From Pseudomonadota bacterium (GTDB lineage: Bacteria; Pseudomonadota; Alphaproteobacteria; Rhizobiales; Xanthobacteraceae): 6,496 bases of DNA. The stretch lies in NCBI GenBank assembly GCA_023417665.1, contig JAEZFA010000006.1:1-6496 (forward strand), given 5' to 3'. Of this stretch, positions 1 through 5,748 are shown one piece after another (position 1 is the stretch's first letter; each line of letters begins with the position of its first letter). The notes below the pieces were generated by a model. It did no database searches. It saw nothing but the letters and a program-made list of their open reading frames with translations, and had not been told where the DNA came from. The translations under genes and the position numbers were made by a program.

Positions 1-80
1 CCGCCCGATTTCTTTTTGGGCCGCCCTCTGGACTCTATGCCCGTGCGGGCCACATAGCCTTACGGCGGAGGTTCGGATCC
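1..80. other. Upstream region of the CreA-family gene
   Basis: No coding sequence is evident here. A GGAGG ribosome binding site at 67-71 lies 9 nt before the ATG at 81. An imperfect hairpin is possible between CTATG (35-39) and CATAG (53-57), with an inner CCC/GGG pairing. I cannot identify a convincing promoter, and the hairpin may be chance in GC-rich DNA. Confidence 0.5.
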
Positions 81-590
81 ATGCTTCGTTTTCTGTTCGC
101 GCTATTGCTGGCTGTCATATGGCTGCCTTCTGCGTCCTTGGCGCAGGAGCCGGACCTGATCTTCAAGAAATCGACCGTCTGGCGCGCGCTGACGCCGAAC
201 GACAAGCTCGCGACCTATGGGGTCGACGATCCTGCGGTGGAAGGCGTCGCCTGCCACTTCACGGTACCCGAGAAGGGCGGCCTGTCCGGCGCTTTCGGCG
301 TTGCCGAGGAGCGTTCCGAGATATCGCTGTCCTGCCGCCAAGTCGCCCCGATTCGCTTCAAGACGAAGTTCGAGCAGGGCTCCGTTGTTCTGCGGGAGTC
401 GCGTTCGCTGTTTTTCAAGCGCATGCAGATCGTCCGCGGCTGCGACGCCAAGCGAAATACGCTGGTCTATCTGGTTTATTCGGATCGGCCGATCGAAGGC
501 AGTCCGGATAACTCCACGTCGAGCGTGCCGATCATGCCATGGGGCAGCAGCGATCAGATTCAGCGCTGCGCCGACTACCTGACAAAATAA
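81..590 (+). CDS. creA: CreA-family exported protein
   Basis: 169 residues, complete. The N-terminus is a signal peptide: Arg3, a hydrophobic run at about 4-18, and a likely cleavage after the SLA at 19-21, so the product is probably periplasmic. The mature part matches what I remember of E. coli CreA: a DDP motif (49-51) followed by a conserved Cys (58), a GG..G.A segment (66-75), a second conserved Cys (85), then DAKRNTLVYLVYSD (122-135), EGSP (139-142) and VPIMPW (149-154). These last blocks are nearly identical to the E. coli protein. Two extra cysteines (121, 163) are absent from E. coli CreA as I recall it and could form a further disulfide. The start is set by GGAGG at 67-71. In E. coli creA lies beside the CreBC two-component genes; no such genes are present here. 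The biochemical role is unknown. The family call is strong, the function is not. Confidence 0.9.
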   Translation: MLRFLFALLLAVIWLPSASLAQEPDLIFKKSTVWRALTPNDKLATYGVDDPAVEGVACHFTVPEKGGLSGAFGVAEERSEISLSCRQVAPIRFKTKFEQGSVVLRESRSLFFKRMQIVRGCDAKRNTLVYLVYSDRPIEGSPDNSTSSVPIMPWGSSDQIQRCADYLTK

Positions 591-614
591 AAAAGGGCGG
601 CAGGAAGCCGCCCT
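584..614 (-). terminator. Intrinsic terminator for the minus-strand small secreted protein gene
   Basis: A perfect 8-bp stem, AGGGCGGC (594-601) with GCCGCCCT (607-614), encloses a 5-nt loop. Read on the minus strand, the stem is followed by a T-rich run (complement of the A-rich 584-594). This is a classical rho-independent terminator 23 nt after the stop codon of the minus-strand gene. Its T-tract covers the stop codon of the convergent creA-like gene. On the plus strand no T-run follows the stem, so termination there would be weaker. Confidence 0.85.
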
Positions 615-637
615 CGAACCTTCAGAGTGCGCCGCGT

Positions 638-949
638 CTAGCGCGAGCAGGTGATCGCGACCTTCTCCGGGCAGGGCTTGCCGCCGCAGTGGTTGCCGTT
701 CACGCCGCCGGGCACCGAGCCCGTGATTTCAGTCGGGTCCATGCGGCCGAAGTCGATCACCGAGGCATACTGGTTTGCCTGGCACACGGCCGTGGCCATG
801 GCCTTGCCGCACGACTCGCCGCGGATGAGGCAATTGTCGATGCCGTATCCGTCCGAACTGTCCAGAATGAAGGTTCGGGTCTCGCCTCTGGCGAGCGTGG
901 CGGACGCCAGCAGGCAGGCGGCGAGCGCGAAAAAGCGAAGCGTCGTCAT
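638..949 (-). CDS. Small secreted protein with six cysteines, function unknown
   Basis: 103 residues from the ATG at 949. A longer reading from 994 would add 15 residues before the signal peptide and is less likely. Residues 1-22 form a clear signal peptide (MTTLRF, then an Ala/Leu-rich core, cleavage near ARG/E). The mature part of about 80 residues contains six cysteines (in DNC, ESC, AVC, NHC, KPC and ITC), enough for three disulfides, which suits a small periplasmic or extracellular fold. Other visible segments are DSSDGYGID near the mature N-terminus and DPTEITG in the middle. I recognise it only as a conserved small hypothetical protein of Rhizobiales and cannot assign an activity. No good Shine-Dalgarno sequence precedes the ATG. 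The gene is followed by its own terminator and its leader contains a perfect hairpin (971-988), so it is probably monocistronic. Confidence 0.8.
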   Translation of the reverse strand: MTTLRFFALAACLLASATLARGETRTFILDSSDGYGIDNCLIRGESCGKAMATAVCQANQYASVIDFGRMDPTEITGSVPGGVNGNHCGGKPCPEKVAITCSR

Positions 950-970
950 GATGGAAAAAGCCCGTATCCC

Positions 971-988
971 CGGAGACTCGTGTCTCCG
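971..988 (-). promoter_or_regulatory. Perfect hairpin in the leader of the small secreted protein gene
   Basis: CGGAGAC (971-977) pairs perfectly with GTCTCCG (982-988) around a TCGT tetraloop (ACGA on the minus strand). It lies 21 nt before the minus-strand ATG at 949 and would be near the 5' end of that mRNA if transcription starts further upstream. No T-run follows on either strand, so it is not an ordinary terminator. It may stabilise the message or bind a regulator; this is inference. Confidence 0.45.
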
Positions 989-1014
989 CGCCAAGATTGC
1001 GCCCGTAAGGTTGA

Positions 1015-1035
1015 CGGTTCGTTAACGGGGAACCG
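1015..1035. repeat. Short inverted repeat around GTTAAC
   Basis: CGGTTC (1015-1020) is the exact inverse of GAACCG (1030-1035), with a 9-nt loop beginning with the palindrome GTTAAC (1021-1026). It lies 66 nt upstream of the minus-strand secreted protein gene and could be an operator or part of its promoter. Six base pairs alone can occur by chance. Confidence 0.3.
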
Positions 1036-1311
1036 GGACCGCAAGCGACGGGGTAAAGACGTGCTCCCGGAGCGTCAATTGTCCGAATGTCGCGCTTTCC
1101 AGCGCCTGCCGGCGGCATCGTCTGGCCGCTCCGCTATCGCCCTTGACGGCCCGCCCGCGCGCGAGCATGGTCCGCGCCATGTTGATGGCCCACAACGCTT
1201 TCTTCGGCATTTGCCGCGAGATTATTCGCACCTGACAACAGGCGCGGGCGGGGCCGTTTATTCTCTGGAAGCTGAGAGTCGAACGTCCGGTCCGCGGGAC
1301 GGAGATGACTC

Positions 1312-2736
1312 ATGGAGCTTCGGCTCTACAACACGCTGACCAAGGAGAAAGAGGTTTTCGCGCCTCTCGATCCCGCGCGCGGCGTTCGCATGTATGTCTG
1401 CGGGCCCACGGTCTATGACTTTGCCCATATCGGCAATGCGCGGCCGGTCATCGTGTTCGACGTGCTCTACCGCCTGCTTCGTCACCTCTATGGCGCGGGC
1501 AAGGTCAAGTATGTGCGCAACATCACGGACGTGGACGACAAGATCAACGCGCGCGCCGCGCAGGAATATCCCGATCTGCCGCTGAACGAGGCGATCCGCC
1601 TCGTCACCGAGAAAACCGAGCGTCAGTTTCACGAGGACGTCGATGCGCTGGGTTGCCTGCGGCCCGATGTCGAGCCGCGCGCGACCGAGCACATCAAGGA
1701 AATGCGCGATCTGATCGACCGGCTGGTGAAGGCAGGCTTCGCCTATGTCGATCAGGATCATGTGCTGTTCGAAGTCGGCCGCATGTCCGATTACGGCAGG
1801 CTCGCGCGCCGCTCGCTGGATGAGATGGAGGCGGGCGCGCGGGTGGAGATTGCGCCCTACAAGCGCAATCCGATGGACTTCGTGTTGTGGAAGCCCTCGA
1901 AGCCTAACGAACCCGGCTGGCCTTCGCCGTCAGGAATTGCGACGCCCGGACGTCCCGGCTGGCACATCGAATGTTCCGCGATGTCGTGGAAGCACCTCGG
2001 CGAGACCTTCGACATTCACGGCGGCGGCATCGACCTCGTGTTTCCGCATCATGAAAACGAGATCGCGCAATCGCGTTGCGCCTTCCATGCGCCGATTATG
2101 GCGAAGACCTGGATGCACAACGGCTTTCTTCAGGTCGAAGGCGAGAAGATGTCGAAGTCGCTCGGCAACTTCGTCACGATCCGGCAATTGCTTGCTTCTG
2201 AGCAGTTCGGAGGTAAGCGATGGTCCGGTGATGTGCTTCGCCTGGCAATGCTAAAAACACATTACAGACAACCAATCGATTGGACCGTTACCGCGCTAGA
2301 GGAAAGCGAAAGTAACCTAAGACGCTGGCGACGCCATCTTCGAAGCTATCGCGTGATGAAACCAGGTACAATCCCTGCGAATTTTATTGATCGCCTAGCC
2401 AACGATCTGAATACGCCACTCGCCATGTCCATTATTAATGGCTTAAGTTCTGTCGCGGCGGGTAGTACGTTGAATAATTCAGCTAGTGACGCTGAGCGTA
2501 AGAAGGCTGCGGAACAATTGGCGGCCTGTCTGTCGCTGCTAGGAATACCACTCGAAGAAACTGCCAATGCGGAGGTTGATACTTCAAGAGTCGATGCGCT
2601 GATCGGTGCGCGGCTCGCCGCCCGCAAGGAAAAGAACTTCGCCGAGTCCGACCGCATCCGCGACGAACTGAACGCCATGGGCGTCGTGCTGAAAGACAAC
2701 AAGGACGGCACCACGACCTGGGAGATCGCGCGATGA
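1312..2736 (+). CDS. cysS: Cysteinyl-tRNA synthetase
   Basis: 474 residues (E. coli CysS has 461). It attaches cysteine to tRNA-Cys in the cytoplasm in an ATP-dependent reaction and is essential. Class I signatures are present: HIGN at 39-42 in a Rossmann catalytic domain and KMSKS at 279-283. The zinc ligands that select cysteine are intact: Cys30 (in MYVCGPTVYD), Cys221 (in WHIECS), His246 and Glu250 (in FPHHENE), spaced as in E. coli (C28, C209, H234, E238). THYRQPIDW lies at the start of the helical region, and the C-terminal DRIRDEL...GTTWE block is typical. The start is supported by GGAG at 1301-1304. Unusually, codons about 294-427 use many A/T-ending and rare codons, unlike either flank, yet the reading frame and family motifs stay intact. 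The gene appears functional but mosaic. The next gene is 235 nt away, beyond a palindromic element. Confidence 0.98.
   Translation: MELRLYNTLTKEKEVFAPLDPARGVRMYVCGPTVYDFAHIGNARPVIVFDVLYRLLRHLYGAGKVKYVRNITDVDDKINARAAQEYPDLPLNEAIRLVTEKTERQFHEDVDALGCLRPDVEPRATEHIKEMRDLIDRLVKAGFAYVDQDHVLFEVGRMSDYGRLARRSLDEMEAGARVEIAPYKRNPMDFVLWKPSKPNEPGWPSPSGIATPGRPGWHIECSAMSWKHLGETFDIHGGGIDLVFPHHENEIAQSRCAFHAPIMAKTWMHNGFLQVEGEKMSKSLGNFVTIRQLLASEQFGGKRWSGDVLRLAMLKTHYRQPIDWTVTALEESESNLRRWRRHLRSYRVMKPGTIPANFIDRLANDLNTPLAMSIINGLSSVAAGSTLNNSASDAERKKAAEQLAACLSLLGIPLEETANAEVDTSRVDALIGARLAARKEKNFAESDRIRDELNAMGVVLKDNKDGTTTWEIAR
2191..2592 (+). other. Compositionally atypical block inside cysS (possible recombined segment)
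   Basis: By hand count, 2221-2580 has 183 G/C of 360 (51%), and 54 of 120 codons end in G or C (45%). Just upstream, 48 of 60 codons (224-283) end in G/C; downstream, 41 of 47 (428-474) do. The block contains five CTA, one TTA, one ATA and three AGA codons, which are rare in the neighbouring genes. Both transitions are sharp, near 2191 after CGGCAATTG and near 2592 before GATGCGCTG. It encodes the region following KMSKS up to the conserved C-terminal block. Homologous replacement from a lower-GC donor would explain it; the edges are approximate. Confidence 0.65.
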
Positions 2737-2750
2737 ATCTTCTGCGTCGC

Positions 2751-2829
2751 GCCCGGCCTCGTGCCGCGCATCCACGCCTTGTCCGTCCGTCTGTCGTTCA
2801 CGGCGTGGATGGTCGTGACGAAGCGAGGT
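2751..2829. repeat. Large imperfect palindrome resembling a dispersed Bradyrhizobiaceae intergenic repeat
   Basis: The left arm (2751-2778) and right arm (2802-2829) pair at 20 of 28 positions, including a perfect run of 10 (CATCCACGCC / GGCGTGGATG), around a 23-nt loop. Translated on the plus strand, the left arm reads APGLVPRIHA and the right arm HGVDGRDEA in another frame. From memory these are decayed forms of the spurious peptides (PGLVPRIHA..., VDGRDKPGHD) produced by a palindromic element repeated widely in Bradyrhizobium-related genomes. It begins 14 nt after the cysS stop. No T-run follows, so it is not a standard intrinsic terminator, but the stem could protect the 3' end of the cysS message. 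Confidence 0.7.
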
Positions 2830-2971
2830 TGAATCGAACTTTGAGCCATTTGAAGCGGAATCAGACTTTCTGCTGCATGCCGCAACAGGCTGAAAGAACA
2901 CGGGTTTTCGGCTTCACGCTCCACCCGGACATGAAGGCGCATTCCCGCCCCTTGAATCAGAAGGTGAAGCC
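2830..2971. other. Non-coding remainder between the palindrome and the small membrane ORF
   Basis: No frame here shows coding character. The octamer GAATCAGA occurs twice (2858-2865 and 2954-2961). GGCTTCAC (2910-2917) is the exact inverse of GTGAAGCC (2964-2971), and this second copy directly abuts the GTG start of the next ORF. The right end supplies the AGAAGG ribosome binding site (2959-2964). It may be the decayed remains of further intergenic repeats or of a lost gene. Confidence 0.4.
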
Positions 2972-3094
2972 GTGAACGAGGACGACAAGCCGCCGTTTCC
3001 GAAACACCGCACTTATTATGTCGTGCTGAAATACGTCGTCATGGCGCTCGGAGCTCTGCTCGCCATCTATGTATTCGGCCTGCTCTGGAGATGA
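2972..3094 (+). CDS. 40-residue single-helix membrane protein, function unknown
   Basis: A GTG-started reading frame of 40 codons. The polar N-terminus is acidic then basic (NEDDKPPFPKHR, residues 2-13). It is followed by one strongly hydrophobic segment at about 21-39 (YVVMALGALLAIYVFGLLW), ending in a single Arg. Positive charges just before the helix suggest the N-terminus is cytoplasmic. AGAAGG at 2959-2964 stands 7 nt before the GTG, good ribosome binding spacing. The stop codon (3092-3094) lies 2 nt before the preferred cimA ATG at 3097, so the two are probably translationally coupled, and the cimA ribosome binding site lies inside the last codons of this ORF. I recognise no family. Its small size means conservation in related genomes is needed to be certain it is real. 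Confidence 0.65.
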   Translation: MNEDDKPPFPKHRTYYVVLKYVVMALGALLAIYVFGLLWR

Positions 3095-3099
3095 TCATG
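3087..3099 (+). promoter_or_regulatory. Ribosome binding site that decides the cimA start
   Basis: GGAG at 3087-3090 is directly adjacent to a possible ATG at 3091, too close to serve it. It stands 6 nt before a second in-frame ATG at 3097, which is ideal spacing. The second ATG gives MARERLYLFDTTLRDGAQ, matching the usual N-terminus of the family. Confidence 0.7.
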
Positions 3100-4692
3100 G
3101 CCCGCGAGCGGCTCTATCTGTTTGACACGACCTTGCGCGACGGCGCGCAGATGCACGGCGTCGATTTCACCGTTACCGACAAGCTTCGCATCTCGCGGAT
3201 GCTGGACGATCTCGGCGTGGATTATATCGAAGCAGGAATTCCCGGCGCCAACCCGAGCGATACCGCGCTGTTCTCGGAAGACAACGGCATCAAGGCGAAG
3301 TTCACCGCCTTCGGCATGACCAAGCGCGCGGGCCGTTCGGTGTCGAACGACCCCGCCTTGTCGGGCACGCTTGCGGCGAAGGCGGACGCAATCTGTCTGG
3401 TCGCCAAGGCGTCGGCGTTTCAGGTCCGCGTCGCGCTCGAAATCAAGCCGGAAGAAAATCTTGATAGCATCCGCGAGTCGGTGAAAGCGATCACCGAGTC
3501 AGGGCGCGAAGCGCTGATCGACTGCGAACACTTCTTCGACGGCTACAAGGACAACCGCGACTATGCGCTTGCCTGCGCCAAGGCGGCTTATGATGCCGGC
3601 GCGCGCTGGGTCGTGCTGTGCGACACGAATGGCGGCACGCTGCCCCATGAAGTCGAGGCGATCGTCGCCGACGTTGTGAAGATCATCCCCGGCGATCATG
3701 TCGGCATCCATGCTCACAACGATACCGAACAGGCGGTGGCGAATTCGCTCGCGGCCGTACGCGCCGGCGCGCGGCAGATTCAGGGCACGCTGAACGGTCT
3801 CGGCGAGCGTACCGGCAATGCCAATCTGTGCTCGATCATCCCGACGCTGCTCTTGAAGAACGATTTCGCTGAGAAGTTTGAGATCGGCGTTAAACCGGAG
3901 CAGCTCACGACGCTGCGCCATTGCGCCAATTCACTCGACGAAATCCTCAATCGCGCGCCGGATAAATATGCGCCTTATGTCGGCGAGAACGCGTTCGCCA
4001 CCAAGGCAGGCATTCACGCATCCGCGATCCTGAAGGACCCGACAACCTACGAGCATGTGGCGCCCGAAGCGGTCGGCAACCGCCGCAAGGTCATGGTGTC
4101 CGATCAGGCCGGAAAGTCGAACGTGCTTGCGGAGCTGGAGCGGCTCGGCATCGTTGCCGACAAGAACGACCCGCGCCTCGTCTATCTCCTCGAGGAAGTG
4201 AAACGCCGCGAGGCGAGCGGCTACTCCTACGAATCCGCCGATGCCTCCTTTGCGCTGCTCGCGCGGCGCATGCTCGGCAAGGTGCCCGAATATTTCGATG
4301 TCGAGCGCTTCAAGGTGAACGTCGAGCGCCGCTACAACGCCAAGGGCGAACTGACGACCGTTGCCGAAGCGGTCGTGAAGGTCCGCGTGGGCGGGGAAGT
4401 GCTGATCTCGGCAGGCGAGGGCAACGGCCCGGTCAACGCGCTCGACGTCGCGTTGCGCAAGGACCTCGGCAAGTACCAGTCCTATATCTCAGGGCTTTCG
4501 CTCACGGATTTCCGCGTGCGTATCCTCGACGGCGGCACAGGTGCCGTGACGAGGGTGCTGATCGAGTCGACCGACGAGAACGGCGAGCAGTGGACGACGG
4601 TGGGCGTATCCCCGAATATCATCGATGCCTCGTTTCAGGCGCTGCTCGATTCGATCACCTGGAAGCTGCTGAAAAGCAACGCGCCGGTATAG
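3097..4692 (+). CDS. cimA: Citramalate synthase
   Basis: 531 residues from the ATG at 3097 (533 if the ATG at 3091 is used). CimA condenses pyruvate and acetyl-CoA to (R)-citramalate, the first step of the threonine-independent route to 2-oxobutyrate and isoleucine, in the cytoplasm. The N-terminal TIM barrel carries DTTLRDGAQ at 10-18 (catalytic Arg14, metal ligand Asp15) and HAHND at 205-209 (metal-binding histidines), followed by GTLNGLGERTGNANL. KAGIHASA in the linker is typical of the DRE-TIM condensing enzymes. The C-terminal part (about 405-520) is the LeuA-type regulatory dimerisation domain, which in this family binds the feedback inhibitor isoleucine. Length and motifs fit the long CimA type rather than 2-isopropylmalate or homocitrate synthase. 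A VOC-family gene follows after 12 nt, suggesting an operon with the small membrane ORF in front. Substrate preference is inferred from family resemblance. Confidence 0.93.
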   Translation: MARERLYLFDTTLRDGAQMHGVDFTVTDKLRISRMLDDLGVDYIEAGIPGANPSDTALFSEDNGIKAKFTAFGMTKRAGRSVSNDPALSGTLAAKADAICLVAKASAFQVRVALEIKPEENLDSIRESVKAITESGREALIDCEHFFDGYKDNRDYALACAKAAYDAGARWVVLCDTNGGTLPHEVEAIVADVVKIIPGDHVGIHAHNDTEQAVANSLAAVRAGARQIQGTLNGLGERTGNANLCSIIPTLLLKNDFAEKFEIGVKPEQLTTLRHCANSLDEILNRAPDKYAPYVGENAFATKAGIHASAILKDPTTYEHVAPEAVGNRRKVMVSDQAGKSNVLAELERLGIVADKNDPRLVYLLEEVKRREASGYSYESADASFALLARRMLGKVPEYFDVERFKVNVERRYNAKGELTTVAEAVVKVRVGGEVLISAGEGNGPVNALDVALRKDLGKYQSYISGLSLTDFRVRILDGGTGAVTRVLIESTDENGEQWTTVGVSPNIIDASFQALLDSITWKLLKSNAPV

Positions 4693-4704
4693 CGGGGAAC
4701 GCCA

Positions 4705-5094
4705 TTGATCGATCACATCTCCATCGGTGTCAGCGATCTGAAGGCGTCCACCGCATTCTACGAGGAAGTGCTCGCGCCGCTCGACTACGAACTGCGCGAG
4801 GACCGGCCCGCGACCGCCGGCTTCGGCCGTCGCGGCAAGCCGCATTCCGAATTCTGGCTGAATGCGCGTCCCGGCATGCCGCGCGTCGCCGACGATACCG
4901 GCATGCATGTCTGCCTGCGTGCTAGATCGCCGGAAGCGGTCAAGGCGTTTTACGATGCCGCCATGCGCCTCGGCGCGACGGGTGACGGCGAGCCCGGCGT
5001 CAGGCCGGAATACAGCGGCAGTTATTTTGCGGCCTTCATTCGCGACTTCGACGGCAACAGGATCGAGGTCGTCACCTTCGTCGAGCAGCGCTGA
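4705..5094 (+). CDS. VOC (glyoxalase/bleomycin resistance/dioxygenase) superfamily protein
   Basis: 129 residues from a TTG start; GGGGA at 4694-4698 lies 6 nt upstream. The N-terminus, MIDHISIGVSDLKASTAFYEEVL, is the canonical first beta-alpha unit of a VOC module. The second unit begins near GMHVCLRA (67-74), and DFDGNRIEVV (114-123) is the typical final strand. His4, His68 and Glu121 sit where the superfamily places divalent-metal ligands, so a metal-dependent enzyme is plausible. A single short chain would dimerise to complete the sites. The substrate cannot be read from sequence; glyoxalase I, isomerases, dioxygenases and resistance proteins all share this fold. It starts 12 nt after cimA and is probably in the same transcript, but no pathway link to isoleucine synthesis is evident. 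Its stop is 4 nt from that of the convergent LOG gene. Confidence 0.9.
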   Translation: MIDHISIGVSDLKASTAFYEEVLAPLDYELREDRPATAGFGRRGKPHSEFWLNARPGMPRVADDTGMHVCLRARSPEAVKAFYDAAMRLGATGDGEPGVRPEYSGSYFAAFIRDFDGNRIEVVTFVEQR

Positions 5095-5098
5095 CGGC

Positions 5099-5707
5099 TT
5101 ACATATTCTCGGAGACGCCCTGGTCTTCGCGCAGCGCCCACAGCGAAACCGGCGCGGCGGCGTTGCGCAGCATCGGCAGAATGTCCTCGACCTTGTCGGC
5201 CACCAGCAGGTTGTCGATCGCGTGCTGGCCGACGAAGCCCATGTCGCGGAAGTTTGCGAGCAGCGCGAGCAGGGGATCCCAGAACCCTTTGCTGTTGAGA
5301 ATGAGCAACGGCTTCTGGTGCTGCCCGAGTTGAATCCAGGTCAGCTGTTCGATCAGTTCCTCGAGCGTGCCGATGCCGCCGGGCAATGCGACGAAGGCGT
5401 CCGCCATCTCGAACATCTTGTGCTTGCGCTCATGCATGTCCTTCGTGACGATCGTCTTGGTGGAATGCGCGGCTTCCGGCCGTTCGCGGTTGACGAGAAA
5501 GGTCGGGATGATCCCTGTCACTTCCGCGCCCGCGTCGCTCGCCGCACGCGCGACCGCGCCCATCAGCCCGACACCGCCGCCGCCGAATACGAGGCCGACC
5601 TGCTCTTTGCCGAGCAGGGTCCCAAGCGCTTTCGCATCGTCGATGAATTGGCCGTCGCGGCCCGGGGAGGAGCCGCAGAAGACACATACGGTTTTGATTT
5701 CAGCCAT
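5099..5707 (-). CDS. LOG-family phosphoribohydrolase (TIGR00730-type)
   Basis: 202 residues from the ATG at 5707. The frame is open to 5788, but that longer version would overlap the upstream gene and adds an Arg-rich tail unlike the family. LOG (Lonely Guy) proteins hydrolyse the N-glycosidic bond of nucleoside 5'-monophosphates, including cytokinin riboside monophosphates, releasing the free base and ribose 5-phosphate. Visible signatures are CVFCGSS (8-14), GGGGVGLMG (42-50), the catalytic-region MHERKHKM (91-98) and the hallmark PGGIGTLEE (109-117), in a Rossmann-like fold. Older annotations call such proteins lysine decarboxylase, which is misleading. No clear ribosome binding site precedes the ATG. 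An exported-protein gene ends 41 nt upstream on the same strand, so they may be co-transcribed. Whether the physiological role is cytokinin release or nucleotide salvage cannot be told. Confidence 0.93.
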   Translation of the reverse strand: MAEIKTVCVFCGSSPGRDGQFIDDAKALGTLLGKEQVGLVFGGGGVGLMGAVARAASDAGAEVTGIIPTFLVNRERPEAAHSTKTIVTKDMHERKHKMFEMADAFVALPGGIGTLEELIEQLTWIQLGQHQKPLLILNSKGFWDPLLALLANFRDMGFVGQHAIDNLLVADKVEDILPMLRNAAAPVSLWALREDQGVSENM

Positions 5708-5748
5708 GAGGTGGATGTGGCGGCAGCGGCCGTTGCCGTCAAGGGTGG

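Larger units (their letters stand above)
950..1311. other. Intergenic region between divergent genes
   Basis: 362 nt with no supported gene. It serves as the 5' region of the minus-strand secreted protein (left end) and of cysS (right end). Contents: a 7-bp perfect hairpin at 971-988, a 6-bp hairpin at 1015-1035 with GTTAAC in its loop, and a GGAG (1301-1304) that is the cysS ribosome binding site, 7 nt from its ATG. A 69-codon minus-strand reading frame from a GTG at 1231 lacks a ribosome binding site and resembles nothing I know. No T-box or riboswitch architecture is visible before cysS. I could not place promoters reliably. Confidence 0.6.

Noticed and set aside
1022..1231. A 69-codon minus-strand frame with a GTG start in the gap before cysS
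   Set aside because: No ribosome binding site, no signal peptide or known motif, and weak codon character. Kept only as a remote possibility.
1238..1262. A sigma-70-like promoter before cysS (CTGACA ... TTTATT)
   Set aside because: The spacer would be 19 nt and both boxes match poorly, so it was not reported as a feature.
1230..1311. A T-box, riboswitch or attenuator before cysS
   Set aside because: No specifier/antiterminator stems, leader peptide or terminator with a T-run are visible, and T-boxes are not expected in alphaproteobacteria.
539..1339. A 266-codon plus-strand frame spanning the secreted-protein gene and the gap before cysS
   Set aside because: It is antisense to the six-cysteine protein and crosses a terminator. 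It is Arg/Gly-rich, as expected for a wrong frame in GC-rich DNA.
2191..2592. An intein, insertion or inserted element as the cause of the odd cysS segment
   Set aside because: The encoded protein lines up with the expected CysS region (THYRQPIDW, LANDLNTP) at normal length, with no added domain, terminal repeats or target-site duplication.
2346..2942. A 198-codon minus-strand frame
   Set aside because: It is antisense to cysS and then crosses the palindrome (WMRGTRPG-type translation). It is open only because the cysS segment there has unusual codon use.
2733..2975. An 80-codon frame whose ATG overlaps the cysS stop (ATGA), looking like a coupled gene
   Set aside because: It reads straight through the palindromic element, giving Arg/His-rich low-quality sequence that includes the spurious HGVDGRDEA peptide, and it has no recognisable fold. 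A real small ORF in another frame begins at its end.
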